From: Ancylothrix sp036704045
GTDB lineage: Bacteria > Cyanobacteriota > Cyanobacteriia > Cyanobacteriales > Oscillatoriaceae
Length of the DNA stretch: 64,000 nt
Direction of reading: 5' to 3'
Assembly: GCA_036704045.1 (NCBI GenBank)
Contig: DATNQM010000032.1
Coordinates: 52,619 to 116,618, forward strand
Shown: one piece after another, positions 18,403 to 26,999 of the stretch
Position numbering within the stretch: position 1 is the stretch's first letter
How the letters are laid out: every line of letters starts with the position of its first letter
Program-made: the position numbers and the translations under genes
Notes under the pieces: generated by a model
Told to the model about the DNA's origin: nothing
Database searches by the model: none
The model's input: the letters and a program-made list of their open reading frames with translations, nothing else

Positions 18403-19350
18403 TTAACAACTTTTGTTAATTTTCCGGCGGCGGGTATAAAAAATCATACCACCCACTAGGCCCAAACCTAAGACGGCGCGAGGTTCTGGGATGGATCGCT
18501 TCACGGCGGCGATTTTGAAATCTGGGCCGTCAAATTGTTGTTTGCTGATTACACGCACGCCTTTGATGTCTGTGTCAAAGGTTATGCCTTTTGAGCCAAC
18601 TTCTTGAGGGGCGCGAATTTCGGTGGTGTCAATTTGGAAGCCGGCGCTATCTAGCTGTTCTTGGCTGATGATTACCGCTTCTCCTACTTCGCTTGCTTGG
18701 TCGTCGGCGATTTCATAGATTGGTCGGAGCATGATGTCGCTATTCATGCCTCGCTCCCACAGCAGTAAACTGTTGTACGAAGCACCACCGTTGAATAGCA
18801 AATCCATCGTGAAAACGCTTTCTGTATCCCAGGTTCCCACGATTCCATCATCTTCGGTGTCGATAATGTTGTTGAGGTTAAAAATGGATTGCCGATTGTT
18901 GCCTAGGGTTTCGGCGATGGCTTGCTCGGTTCTGGAGGTGTTGAATTGGGCGGCTAGGGTGCTGTTGTTTTCTGCTAGCAAGGTTTCTAGGGCAACGCCG
19001 GTCGCTAAATCTCCTCTGTCGAGGCTAGCTCCCCCTATATTTCTTCTTCCTCCTGCTGAGGATACCGGCCCGTTGTAGTTGTTTAAAAGGGCTACATCGG
19101 TTACTCGACCGATTTGGCTCAGGTTAAAGGTTGTATTTCCAATGTTTATACTGTTTAGGGCTATGTCGCACAGGGCGGATTGATCGCATTCGGTGTTTGT
19201 GCCGGTGCCGGGGTAAGAAAAATTTGTCTCAAACGAGTATAAGCTGGCTCCATAGGCTGCCGTTCCCCACAGAGAGAGCATCCCGCCCACCATTAAGCTG
19301 ATAGCGTTTGATCCTAGCCTATTGCCAATTAAAGACGATTTGTTACTCAT
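18403..19350 (-). CDS. PEP-CTERM sorted surface protein
   Basis: The 315-aa protein has an N-terminal signal peptide (hydrophobic stretch about 14-35 ending in AYGAS) and a C-terminal PEP-CTERM sorting signal: IPEP at 287-290, a hydrophobic segment, then RRRK. Such proteins are processed by an exosortase and attached to or released at the cell surface. The middle is acidic and beta-rich, with a WERGMNSD segment that I associate with a cyanobacterial exosortase-dependent group, without certainty. No exosortase gene is in the window. It is transcribed toward the PEP-synthase-like gene, 149 bp upstream of that gene's ATG. Confidence 0.85.
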   Translation of the reverse strand: MSNKSSLIGNRLGSNAISLMVGGMLSLWGTAAYGASLYSFETNFSYPGTGTNTECDQSALCDIALNSINIGNTTFNLSQIGRVTDVALLNNYNGPVSSAGGRRNIGGASLDRGDLATGVALETLLAENNSTLAAQFNTSRTEQAIAETLGNNRQSIFNLNNIIDTEDDGIVGTWDTESVFTMDLLFNGGASYNSLLLWERGMNSDIMLRPIYEIADDQASEVGEAVIISQEQLDSAGFQIDTTEIRAPQEVGSKGITFDTDIKGVRVISKQQFDGPDFKIAAVKRSIPEPRAVLGLGLVGGMIFYTRRRKINKSC

Positions 19351-19882
19351 AATGCTTTCCCCCCCTACTCGTCACTCTGATGGTCTGAACCCGATATCCG
19401 TAATTCTACTGGCTGCCTTTTGCGCTTTTTACACTCTCAGGTGTGAGTTTGTTGTTAGTGCTTACTCTCCTTGAAACTACGGATTTTTTTTGGCTTAGAG
19501 GGCCTGGATAGCTTTGCTAGTAGGAGATTGGCTGGCTCAGTTGCTCTTTTTCAGTAAAAACACGGCCTCGGTCTCTACTTAGTTGTCTTTATGTTGTCCA
19601 TTATAGTCTGGTCTTTTTGCTATCATCCAGTAGTTTTACGATAACTTTACGCATTCTTTAAATTTTTTGTATAGATTTCCCGTCAATTATAAAGTTTTGA
19701 TGAAGTTGGGGTGAGGGGCATTGCCCCTTTCGTTTCCTAGAATCTACGGATCTGATTTCCAATGTTTATGGTTGTATTTAAGACCATTAAATATTTTTTA
19801 TATTTGGTTAGGGGCTTTATAGAAGAGTTCGTTAAAATAAAACGGTGTCATTATTTATTTATGTTTTATTCCTTAGCGGGCA
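19351..19882. other. Divergent promoter region, PEP-CTERM gene / comF
   Basis: A 532-bp spacer between divergent genes. It contains T-rich tracts but no clear repeat, tRNA or small ORF. Promoters of both genes should lie here. Confidence 0.4.
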
Positions 19883-20584
19883 ATGGCGAATACTAAAAAG
19901 TTTGGGGCTATTCTCAAAGGTTTTTTAAGTTTATTTCTTAAATCTGATTGTTGTCTTTGTGGACGCCCTACGGAGACAAGTCTTTGTTTGTACTGTCACC
20001 GGCAACTCCACGCTTCTCAATTCCCTCAAGTTTTGTACAAAGATGATCTTTTCCCACCTTCAAAAGTGCCGGTGTTTATCTGGGCTGTGTATGGCGGTAT
20101 TGTTAAACGTGCTATTACGATGATGAAATTTGAAAATCAGCCCCAATTGGCAAAGCCTCTGGGTGAGTGGGCGGCTGAGGCTTGGTTAAAGCAGCCCTTG
20201 GCGGCTGATGCTAATTTAACTGTTGTGCCTATTCCTCTGCATCCAAAAAAACTTAAAGCACGGGGTTTTAATCAAGCTGAATTATTGGCTGAGCATTTTT
20301 GTTCGGTGACAAATTTGCCTCTATGTCGCCAGGGTTTAGTGCGTATTCGAGAGACTGAGGCTCAATTTGGGCTTTCTGCGGTGCAGCGTCAAGAAAATCT
20401 ACGCAATGCTTTTTCTGTGGGGAAGAGTTTTCAGAAAGGGAAATTTTCGGGCTCTGTCTTATTATTTGATGATATTTATACGACTGGCTCAACGGTTCGG
20501 GTTGCAGTTGAGACTCTGCGGGCTGCGGGGGTGCCGGTTTCGGGGGTTATAGCTGTGGCTGCTCCGCCACCAAGGAGCAAATAA
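19883..20584 (+). CDS. comF: ComF family phosphoribosyltransferase-like protein
   Basis: ComF is needed for DNA uptake in naturally competent bacteria. The 233-aa protein begins with a cysteine cluster typical of the family's zinc ribbon (Cys at 23, 24, 26, 35 and 38). It continues with VPIPLHPKKLKARGFNQAELLA and the PRPP-binding loop LLFDDIYTTGSTV (about 196-208). Length and order match ComF/GntX. It stands alone with its own promoter region. With dprA in the same window this supports, but does not prove, natural transformation in this organism. Confidence 0.9.
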   Translation: MANTKKFGAILKGFLSLFLKSDCCLCGRPTETSLCLYCHRQLHASQFPQVLYKDDLFPPSKVPVFIWAVYGGIVKRAITMMKFENQPQLAKPLGEWAAEAWLKQPLAADANLTVVPIPLHPKKLKARGFNQAELLAEHFCSVTNLPLCRQGLVRIRETEAQFGLSAVQRQENLRNAFSVGKSFQKGKFSGSVLLFDDIYTTGSTVRVAVETLRAAGVPVSGVIAVAAPPPRSK

Positions 20585-21163
20585 GTTTAAGTTGTCGCCC
20601 TTTCTTACATAGGAATTTTTGAAGTTTAAATGAAAATATTCCCTTGGGGGGATACTTTTTTTGATTTTGTGTTAGCTATTTATGCTTATTTGTTGAGTTG
20701 GTTTTGTTAAAAACATTGTTTTTAATTTTCCGATTCAAAATTATAGAGGATTTTTCTTTTTTTTCCATTTTTTTTACAGAAAATTTTAATAATTAAAGTA
20801 AGAGAAACATTAAACGTAAAGTTTAGTATCAATTGCTTGCATATTCCAGAGAGTTTGTTAGAGTAATTACATGAAGCAAATAAAGCTTCGCTGACAGATA
20901 GCACAGCGCAGTCCATGTTTGAATTAATGAGGTAAAAACGCTGTTAAATTTCCAATCTGTCTCACTAAACAACAATAGCACCCATGTAGTTGCAGGCTGA
21001 TATTTCCTCGTTTAGTTAATCTGGGAGTTAGGCGATTAAACTTTTTAAAGTTGACGCTCTCCAAATTAAGAAAACGAATGAGAGGAAATCACTCAGACTC
21101 CTAAATTGGGTGCTATTGTTTTGGGCAAATTTAGGATAGGGTAGTTTTAAAAAATTACCAATT
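20585..21163. other. Intergenic stretch carrying a long hairpin element
   Basis: 579 bp between comF and the peptidase gene. Apart from the self-complementary element at 20967-21123 it is AT-rich and featureless. A 64-codon frame on the minus strand (20722-20916) is not supported. Confidence 0.5.
20967..21123. repeat. Long self-complementary element (MITE-like or structured RNA)
   Basis: AACAATAGCACCCA at 20971-20984 is exactly complementary to TGGGTGCTATTGTT at 21107-21120. Further matching blocks lie inside: TTTCCTC with GAGGAAA, GTTT with AAAC, TTAATCTGG with CCAAATTAA, and a terminal GCG...CGC hairpin around AACTTTTTAAAGTT. The whole 157 bp therefore folds into one long interrupted stem. 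No ORF lies inside and no clear target duplication was seen. Confidence 0.7.
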
Positions 21164-22009
21164 ATGATTAAAGAAAATTTGGAAGGGCATTTAAGAGAAA
21201 TTGTACGAGAACGTGATCCGTATTTTGCTCAACAGGGACATTTTTATGTGCGGGAATATATCCGCCAAGAGTTGCGAAGGTGGGGCGAGGTAGAGAGTCA
21301 TCATTTTGAGACAGTAGGGAAAAGATATCAAAATTTAATTTTAAATATAGGTAGTCAAAAAGGGAATATTGCTGATAAAAAACCGATTATTTTAATTGGG
21401 GCGCATTATGATGCGGTGCCAGGATCTCCGGGGGCGGATGATAATGCAAGTGGGGTGGCGGTTTTGTTGGAGTTGGCGCGTATTTTTTCAGAAAAACCGG
21501 CTCGATTGCCGGTGCAGTTGGTGGCTTTTGATGTGGAAGAATATGGGATGGTGGGAAGTGCTGCTTATGCTGAAGAGTTGAAGAAAAAAGGGCAAGAAAT
21601 TCGCTTGATGTTGTCTTTAGAAATGTTGGGATATTTTGATGAGACTCCGGGGAGTCAAAGGTATCCGGCGAAGTTGGAAAAGTTTTATCCGAATTGTGGG
21701 AATTATATTGCTTTAATTGGAAGTTTGCGGACAATTCCCGATATGATGCGGTTGAAAGAGTCTATTAAAAAAACACAGGTGCCTTGTGAGTGGTTGCCGG
21801 TGCCGAATGCAGGCAAAATGATTCCTGATGTGAGAAGAAGCGATCATTCTCCGTTTTGGGATTTGGGTTATGCGGCGATGATGGTGACGGATACGGCAAA
21901 TATGAGAAATCCGCATTATCATCAACCGAGTGATACTATTGAGACTTTAAATGTGGATTATATGGCGCGGATTTGTGAGGGGTTGGCGCAGGGGTTGCGG
22001 GGCTTGTGA
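21164..22009 (+). CDS. M28 family metallopeptidase
   Basis: This zinc aminopeptidase-like protein of 281 aa shows the co-catalytic metal sites: GAHYDAV with His81 and Asp83, GADDNASG (Asp93 region), VEEYG with Glu125-Glu126, and a C-terminal His in NPHYHQPSDT. No signal peptide is visible, so it is probably cytosolic, unlike many secreted M28 enzymes. The peptide substrate is unknown. Its neighbours are unrelated, and it is preceded by the long hairpin element at 20967-21123, whose 3' end lies 41 bp before the start. Confidence 0.88.
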   Translation: MIKENLEGHLREIVRERDPYFAQQGHFYVREYIRQELRRWGEVESHHFETVGKRYQNLILNIGSQKGNIADKKPIILIGAHYDAVPGSPGADDNASGVAVLLELARIFSEKPARLPVQLVAFDVEEYGMVGSAAYAEELKKKGQEIRLMLSLEMLGYFDETPGSQRYPAKLEKFYPNCGNYIALIGSLRTIPDMMRLKESIKKTQVPCEWLPVPNAGKMIPDVRRSDHSPFWDLGYAAMMVTDTANMRNPHYHQPSDTIETLNVDYMARICEGLAQGLRGL

Positions 22010-22177
22010 GCATATGATATAACTAAAAGTATAATTTTTTAATGTTTTCTTGTGAGTGAGGGAGGATTTGCGATGCAAAATTTCCCTAGATTGCTGTTTG
22101 GGTTTTAAAAATCCAAGCGGTACCGGTGAGTGTGGTTGTATAAGTTGTTAGAGGTAAGGAGAAACTAGGAGTGTATT

Positions 22178-22765
22178 ATGGAAAATTTAATAAAACTTTT
22201 TTTTGAAAATCAATTATTTGTTTTGATAATTGGATTTCTAATTGCTGCTGTTTTTCCTTGGTTAGGATTAAATTTTAGTCAGATTACAAGTTTCCAAATG
22301 CCCTTTCGGTTAAAAATTTTCGTCACTTTTTCATCAGTATTTATGGCAGTTATCTTTGGTTTAATGCTGCTTGGAAGCGTTAACCAGACACCTGATATTG
22401 AAAATCAAAATTTATATAAAAATGAAAATGAGAATTTGTTAGTTTTTAATCTGGATAAAGTAGGAAATAGTTTTTCTTCTGTTACTTCATTTTATGTATT
22501 TCAAAGGGGACAAAAGCCTGATTTATATATAGGTATGATAAAATTTGATAGGGGTTCAAAAAACCCATCTTCCGGTAAATTTAAAGATTATAGTGTGCAT
22601 GGTCTATGTGAAGGGGATATAAAAGTTTCCCGTATTGAAAAAGACAAAAAATTAGAATTTCAATTAGAATTTGATGCGAATAACGTAGGATTAAAAAAGA
22701 AATCAAAGGAATTTTGCAAGGACGCTGTAGTAGAGGGATTAAAAAAACATTCTTACAATAATTAA
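22178..22765 (+). CDS. Hypothetical protein with two N-terminal membrane helices
   Basis: I do not recognise this 195-aa protein. Two hydrophobic helices (about residues 10-30 and 45-67) are followed by a soluble, Lys- and Asn-rich region. AGGAG precedes the ATG by 9 nt, which supports the start. The composition is more AT-rich than the peptidase gene before it. No family motif or conserved neighbour suggests a role. Confidence 0.6.
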   Translation: MENLIKLFFENQLFVLIIGFLIAAVFPWLGLNFSQITSFQMPFRLKIFVTFSSVFMAVIFGLMLLGSVNQTPDIENQNLYKNENENLLVFNLDKVGNSFSSVTSFYVFQRGQKPDLYIGMIKFDRGSKNPSSGKFKDYSVHGLCEGDIKVSRIEKDKKLEFQLEFDANNVGLKKKSKEFCKDAVVEGLKKHSYNN

Positions 22766-22804
22766 ATAACAAAACTTTACCCACCGGCACACGAGTAATT
22801 TAGC

Positions 22805-23128
22805 CTATTTGTTACCAGCCATAATAGTCTCCGTCACGTCAGCCTGACTCGCCATAGTTTTCAGATTTTCCTCTTTTTCAACTTCCTCATCATCCGGCAA
22901 CATTTCTAATTCGTCAGCAATCATTTCTTGCAATTCATCATCACAATGCGTGTGTAAATGAGTTACTGATGCCAACAATTCCGCTAAAATTTCCGCTTGT
23001 TGAGAGGCACTTAATTGAGGAGTTTGCATCTGGCTGAGTAAAGTTTGAACTTTTGTACATTCTTCCCCCAATTCAGAAATTAAAATTTTAAAAGTTTCAT
23101 TACTACCTATAATTTTTTTGGATTCCAT
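22805..23128 (-). CDS. Hypothetical acidic protein, 107 aa
   Basis: A small, mostly helical, strongly acidic protein (runs such as LPDDEEVEKEEN) with an HLHTHCDDE patch near residue 75. I do not recognise the family. It begins 1 bp after the stop of the 61-aa gene upstream, so the two are almost surely translated from one message. The arrangement resembles small partner pairs such as toxin-antitoxin units, but no known motif supports that. Confidence 0.55.
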   Translation of the reverse strand: MESKKIIGSNETFKILISELGEECTKVQTLLSQMQTPQLSASQQAEILAELLASVTHLHTHCDDELQEMIADELEMLPDDEEVEKEENLKTMASQADVTETIMAGNK

Positions 23129-23129
23129 T

Positions 23130-23315
23130 TTATTTTCCTAATCTTTTGATTGCTTTCCTGATTCCTTTTTCAAAGGCTAAGATTTCTTTGCGCCAATGAT
23201 AAACTAATCCTTCATCTGGAAAATCTTTTGCCTCCTCGCTGCTAATTTTTTCCATATGTTCATCAATGCGTTGTTTTAAACTTTGAATTGCTTTTTTATG
23301 ATGCTTACTACCCAT
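23130..23315 (-). CDS. Hypothetical basic protein, 61 aa
   Basis: A short, basic, helical peptide (MGSKHHKKAIQSLKQRIDEH..., ending KAIKRLGK) with a central KDFPDEGLVYHWRKEI segment. It is the first gene of a tight two-gene unit with the 107-aa acidic protein. The size and charge contrast between the two suggests an interacting pair, which is inference only. Similar peptides are, I believe, common in cyanobacteria. Confidence 0.55.
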   Translation of the reverse strand: MGSKHHKKAIQSLKQRIDEHMEKISSEEAKDFPDEGLVYHWRKEILAFEKGIRKAIKRLGK

Positions 23316-23437
23316 GAGTCAACGTGATTTTAATATTAACATATTTTAGCTTATACTAACCAATGGCAGCGGCGATGCTAACTAATGGCAGACAAAATGC
23401 CTACGGGGATTTGAAAAAACTTATCTCGACAACTGTC

Positions 23438-25138
23438 TCACAACCCCCTCGCGGCGCCTTCCCCACGCGGATCTGCCGCCCCTTCTAAACCCCCATCTGG
23501 GGTAATAATAATTAAATTCGCATTTCCCCAATCAGCTAACTCCTCAATTTCATTTCCTCGGTTTCTTAATTCCGCCAAAACTCCACTATCAAAATTCTTT
23601 TCTACACGCAACTTATCCGGCACCCATTGATGATGCAATCGAGGTGCAGAAACCGCTTTTTCTGCATCCATTCCATACACCAAAACATTTAAAATAATCT
23701 GCAAAACTGTGGTAATAATTGTACTGCCGCCAGGCGAACCCACCGCCATTTTTAACTGATTATTTTCTAATACAATTGTCGGTGTCATACTTGATAAAGG
23801 AGTCTTCCCAGCTTCCACAGCATTTGCCCTACCTCCTACCAAACCAAACAAATTTGGAGTATTCGGCGCAATGGCAAAATCATCCATCTCATTGTTTAAT
23901 AAAATTCCCGTTCCCGCTGCAACCACACCGGCACCAAATCGCCCATTAACTGTAAAAGTTAAACTTACTACATTTCTTTCTTCATCTACTACCGTTAAAT
24001 GGGTTGTATCTTCAGATTCGGCTTTGGTAAATTGCTGTAAAATATTAATATCAGCCGGCTTAACTTCACCGGCAGATTTTGCCCGACTCATATCAATTTC
24101 AGCCCGCCTTAATTTGCCATATTCAGGATTAATTAAACTTGAAACCGGCACCGGCACAAAATCAGAATCTCCCAAATATTGTGAACGATCTGCATAGGCA
24201 ATTTTCATCGCTTCTACTAACAAATGTAGCGTATCAACATTATATCTTCCCCAATTTTTTATATCGCTATCCCCAACAATATTTAAAATCTGCAATAAAT
24301 GCACACCACCCGAAGAAGGCGGCGGCATTGAGCAAACTTCCCAAATACGAAACATCCCACATACAGGTTGTCGCCAAATAGTTTTATATTCTTGCAAATC
24401 TTCTAACGTAATTATCCCATTATTTTGCTGCATATCCACAGCAATTTTTTCAGCAATTTCTCCTCTATAAAAACTTTGTGGATCTACAGAAATTGCTTGT
24501 AAAGTTTTAGCTAAATCTTTCTGAATAAGCCTGTCTCCAACTTTCCACATTTGCCCATTGCGGGTAAAAATTTCCTTGGCGGCGGGGTTAGCTAATAAAA
24601 CATTTTTGCGTGCTTCAACAGAATCAACAAAATTTTCTCCTACTAAAAAACCGTGATTTGCTAAACTAATTGCAGGCTTTAATACAGTTTGCCAAGATAA
24701 TTTTCCATACTGCTTATGCAACTCATATAAACCGGCGACAGTCCCCGGAACTCCTGCTGCCAAATGCCCGTTTATGCTACTTTGTGAATGCGCCTTTCCT
24801 TCTGCATCTAAATACATATTTGGGGTTGCTTTTTGGGGGGCGCGTTCTCGAAAATCCAAAGCTTTTATTTCGCTATTTTCTGTTAGCCTTACCATTGCAA
24901 AACCACCTCCACCAATACCGGCAGAAAAGGGTTCAACAACAGATATGGCAAAGGCTGTGGCTACGGCTGCATCAATGGCATTGCCGCCTTGTTTTAACAT
25001 CTCAACTCCCGCATCACTTCCCAAAGGATGAGCAGAAACAACCATACTTTTTTGGCTGCGGAATGGTTCGGCAAAAGTGGCAGAAGTAAAGGTGAAAAAT
25101 AAAATGGTGGGAGTAGCCCACCCTACAATTTTGTGCAT
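23438..25138 (-). CDS. ggt: Gamma-glutamyltransferase
   Basis: The enzyme transfers or hydrolyses the gamma-glutamyl group of glutathione and related peptides. It is made as a precursor that cleaves itself before a catalytic threonine. The 566-aa protein has an N-terminal signal peptide (about 1-23), the large-subunit segments GGNAIDAAVA and GIGGGGF, and the cleavage site before Thr378 in EDTTHLTVVD. The small subunit continues with LNNEMDDFA and SMTPTIV. It should act in the periplasm. The SLH-protein gene ends 23 bp before its start on the same strand, so the two may share a transcript. Confidence 0.95.
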   Translation of the reverse strand: MHKIVGWATPTILFFTFTSATFAEPFRSQKSMVVSAHPLGSDAGVEMLKQGGNAIDAAVATAFAISVVEPFSAGIGGGGFAMVRLTENSEIKALDFRERAPQKATPNMYLDAEGKAHSQSSINGHLAAGVPGTVAGLYELHKQYGKLSWQTVLKPAISLANHGFLVGENFVDSVEARKNVLLANPAAKEIFTRNGQMWKVGDRLIQKDLAKTLQAISVDPQSFYRGEIAEKIAVDMQQNNGIITLEDLQEYKTIWRQPVCGMFRIWEVCSMPPPSSGGVHLLQILNIVGDSDIKNWGRYNVDTLHLLVEAMKIAYADRSQYLGDSDFVPVPVSSLINPEYGKLRRAEIDMSRAKSAGEVKPADINILQQFTKAESEDTTHLTVVDEERNVVSLTFTVNGRFGAGVVAAGTGILLNNEMDDFAIAPNTPNLFGLVGGRANAVEAGKTPLSSMTPTIVLENNQLKMAVGSPGGSTIITTVLQIILNVLVYGMDAEKAVSAPRLHHQWVPDKLRVEKNFDSGVLAELRNRGNEIEELADWGNANLIIITPDGGLEGAADPRGEGAARGL

Positions 25139-25160
25139 TTAAAAAATCTCCAATTACCAA

Positions 25161-26558
25161 TTATCGAGCATAGCCGGTGCTGCGGAGAAAATCATTCAAA
25201 TTATTAAAATATTCTGAGCGATCTCCTCCTAAATAAATATCCTGAATTTGCATCCAGCCTTCTCTTCCTTGCCCCAAAGAATGTAAGTCTGCTAGATAGG
25301 CTGCTAAAACAGCTTTGCCATCTTGCCCTTGAGAAATTCCACTTTGATAAAGTCCCCACAGTCGGCGGGCATTTTGAGACACTAAATTAGGATAATTTCG
25401 AGTTACATCAAACATCTGTCCACTGCGGTATTGAAAAATTTGTAAGGGCCCGCCGACATCGCTATAATTTGAGGCATAACGTAAGCCAAATCGATAATCT
25501 AAACTTTCAAATTCGGGCAATCCATCAGCATCATAGTCTTTTAAATTATAGCCAGCATATCCCCAAGATTGTTGGGTATAACTGTAAGCTTTTGAACCGG
25601 ATAAATAGCGAAAAATTAAGGAATTTGAGCAGCAACCAGTCCCGCCCCGCGAAAATAAATCGATTAAAACTTCTGGTTCAGAATCTCCGTCTAAGTCCAT
25701 TAAACGAAAGCCTAAAGAAGTGCTTAAACCGGTTCCTACCGGCAAGGGAGTATCTAATAAGTTTACCCCGTCTCTAATCACCCGCAAACGCAAATTTGTA
25801 TAGAGATAATTTTGCTTATTATAAAATAAAATTGCCTGAACTCTGCCATCTACAGAATTTTGCACTTCTGTTTGCAAACCGCTGGTATTTGGTGCCGTGA
25901 CTACATACTGCGGTGGCACCGGCGAAGCTTTGCCTACAGTAGCGAGTGCTTGACATACAAAACTAGCGGCTTCTGCACGAGTGGCGGGTGCATTTGGGCG
26001 CAAAAATTTGACGTTTGGATAGCTAACAACTAAGCCTTTTTCTGTTGCTGCTGCCACCGCATTTAAGGCATAAGCTGGTATTTCTGGATAGTCATCATAA
26101 ACTAAGTTTAATTGGGCGGGTGAAAAGGTTTGTGCTGCTAAGTTTAAGCCGTTTGTAACTGCTACTAATGCTTGTACTCTGGTGATGGGTTCATTGGGTT
26201 TAAAATCGCCGCTAGGAAAGCCTGCTAAAAAGGCTGTTTCTCTGGCGGTACTAAGATCGGTGCCGGTGCGTGTTGAACCGGGAACATCGGAAAAAGGAGC
26301 ACTGGTGGTAACTGCTGGGGCGCTGGCAAAAGCTCGGCTAAGAATGCTAGCATATTCTTCTCTACTCATGGAATCATTGGGGCGAAACAAGCCATTTTTA
26401 TAGCCAGAAATTGCTCCTTGTTTAGCAAGTTCATCGATGCACAATTGAGCCCAATGTCCCCGCACATCTTCAAAAGTTGTCCGGGCAAAAACTGGAGTTT
26501 GTGTAGTCAAAAGTGCGAGGGTTGCTAAAAAAGCGCCGCCGGTTTGACGTTTTTTCAT
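25161..26558 (-). CDS. SLH-domain surface protein with FG-GAP-like module
   Basis: A 465-aa exported protein with a signal peptide (about 1-25) and three SLH domains in tandem (about 27-85, 92-152, 158-205; FEDVRGHWAQ, then FRPNDSMSREEYA). SLH domains bind cell-wall polymers or, in cyanobacteria, act in envelope proteins. The C-terminal half (about 235-465) is a separate module with LDGDSEPEV, a GGTGCCSNSL Cys pair and YDADGLPEF. It is also present on its own in the protein at 14246-15097. Unlike OprB-type SLH porins it shows no clear beta-barrel tail. It is upstream of ggt on the same strand. Confidence 0.85.
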   Translation of the reverse strand: MKKRQTGGAFLATLALLTTQTPVFARTTFEDVRGHWAQLCIDELAKQGAISGYKNGLFRPNDSMSREEYASILSRAFASAPAVTTSAPFSDVPGSTRTGTDLSTARETAFLAGFPSGDFKPNEPITRVQALVAVTNGLNLAAQTFSPAQLNLVYDDYPEIPAYALNAVAAATEKGLVVSYPNVKFLRPNAPATRAEAASFVCQALATVGKASPVPPQYVVTAPNTSGLQTEVQNSVDGRVQAILFYNKQNYLYTNLRLRVIRDGVNLLDTPLPVGTGLSTSLGFRLMDLDGDSEPEVLIDLFSRGGTGCCSNSLIFRYLSGSKAYSYTQQSWGYAGYNLKDYDADGLPEFESLDYRFGLRYASNYSDVGGPLQIFQYRSGQMFDVTRNYPNLVSQNARRLWGLYQSGISQGQDGKAVLAAYLADLHSLGQGREGWMQIQDIYLGGDRSEYFNNLNDFLRSTGYAR

Positions 26559-26627
26559 TTTAAGTACCTTTCTATTTTCTTGATTGTGTAGCGCAGATAT
26601 CCGTTATTATAATTTTAATAACAACTC

Positions 26628-26706
26628 ATACCAAATTTTATCGAAAACAACTAATCTATCTGCTTTTATCTGTGGTGTAAAAAGCTCTAAAATCTAATTT
26701 TGGTAT
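26628..26706. repeat. Short element with ATACCAAA terminal inverted repeats
   Basis: ATACCAAATTTTA (from 26628) and TAATTTTGGTAT (to 26706) form imperfect terminal inverted repeats of a 79-bp stretch. Similar ATACCAAA termini bound the element at 61271-61403. There is no coding capacity. It lies upstream of the SLH gene in the 26559-26921 spacer, which otherwise shows nothing notable. Confidence 0.5.
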
Positions 26707-26921
26707 CAGAGGGAAAATACTAAAGTTGAGAGTAAAACAAAATTAGCCAAAAAAGAATAGTTGAGAATGTTGGACTCTTCAGGGTTAGGATATTGGCTCT
26801 GTTGACAAGACCATACTTTGATATTGTCACTTCAATTACTCTAATTTTTTAGTTTTTAAAAACTTATTTTTAGGCAATTACAAGAGCAACGAAAGTCTTG
26901 TAACTATAAATTTTTAGAAAA

Positions 26922-26993
26922 TGGGTCACGAAGGGCTCGAACCTTCAACCATCAGATTAAGAGTCTGTTGCTCTACCATTGAGCTAGTAACCC
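26922..26993 (-). tRNA. tRNA-Lys (anticodon CTT)
   Basis: On the minus strand a complete 72-nt cloverleaf is visible. Acceptor GGGTTAC pairs with GTGACCC (one G-U pair). The D arm is GCTC...GAGC, the anticodon loop CTCTTAA places CTT at 34-36, and the T arm is GAAGG-TTCGAGC-CCTTC with discriminator A. The 27-43 pair is mismatched (A-A). CCA is not encoded. It sits 6 bp beyond the stop of the alpha/beta hydrolase gene on the same strand. Confidence 0.93.
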
Positions 26994-26999
26994 CTGAGA

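Noticed and set aside
20722..20916. 64-codon minus-strand frame after comF
   Set aside because: Very AT-rich tail, no motif, and no sign of coding bias.
22805..23315. Calling the small gene pair a toxin-antitoxin system
   Set aside because: Only layout and charge support it; no toxin or antitoxin motif is visible.
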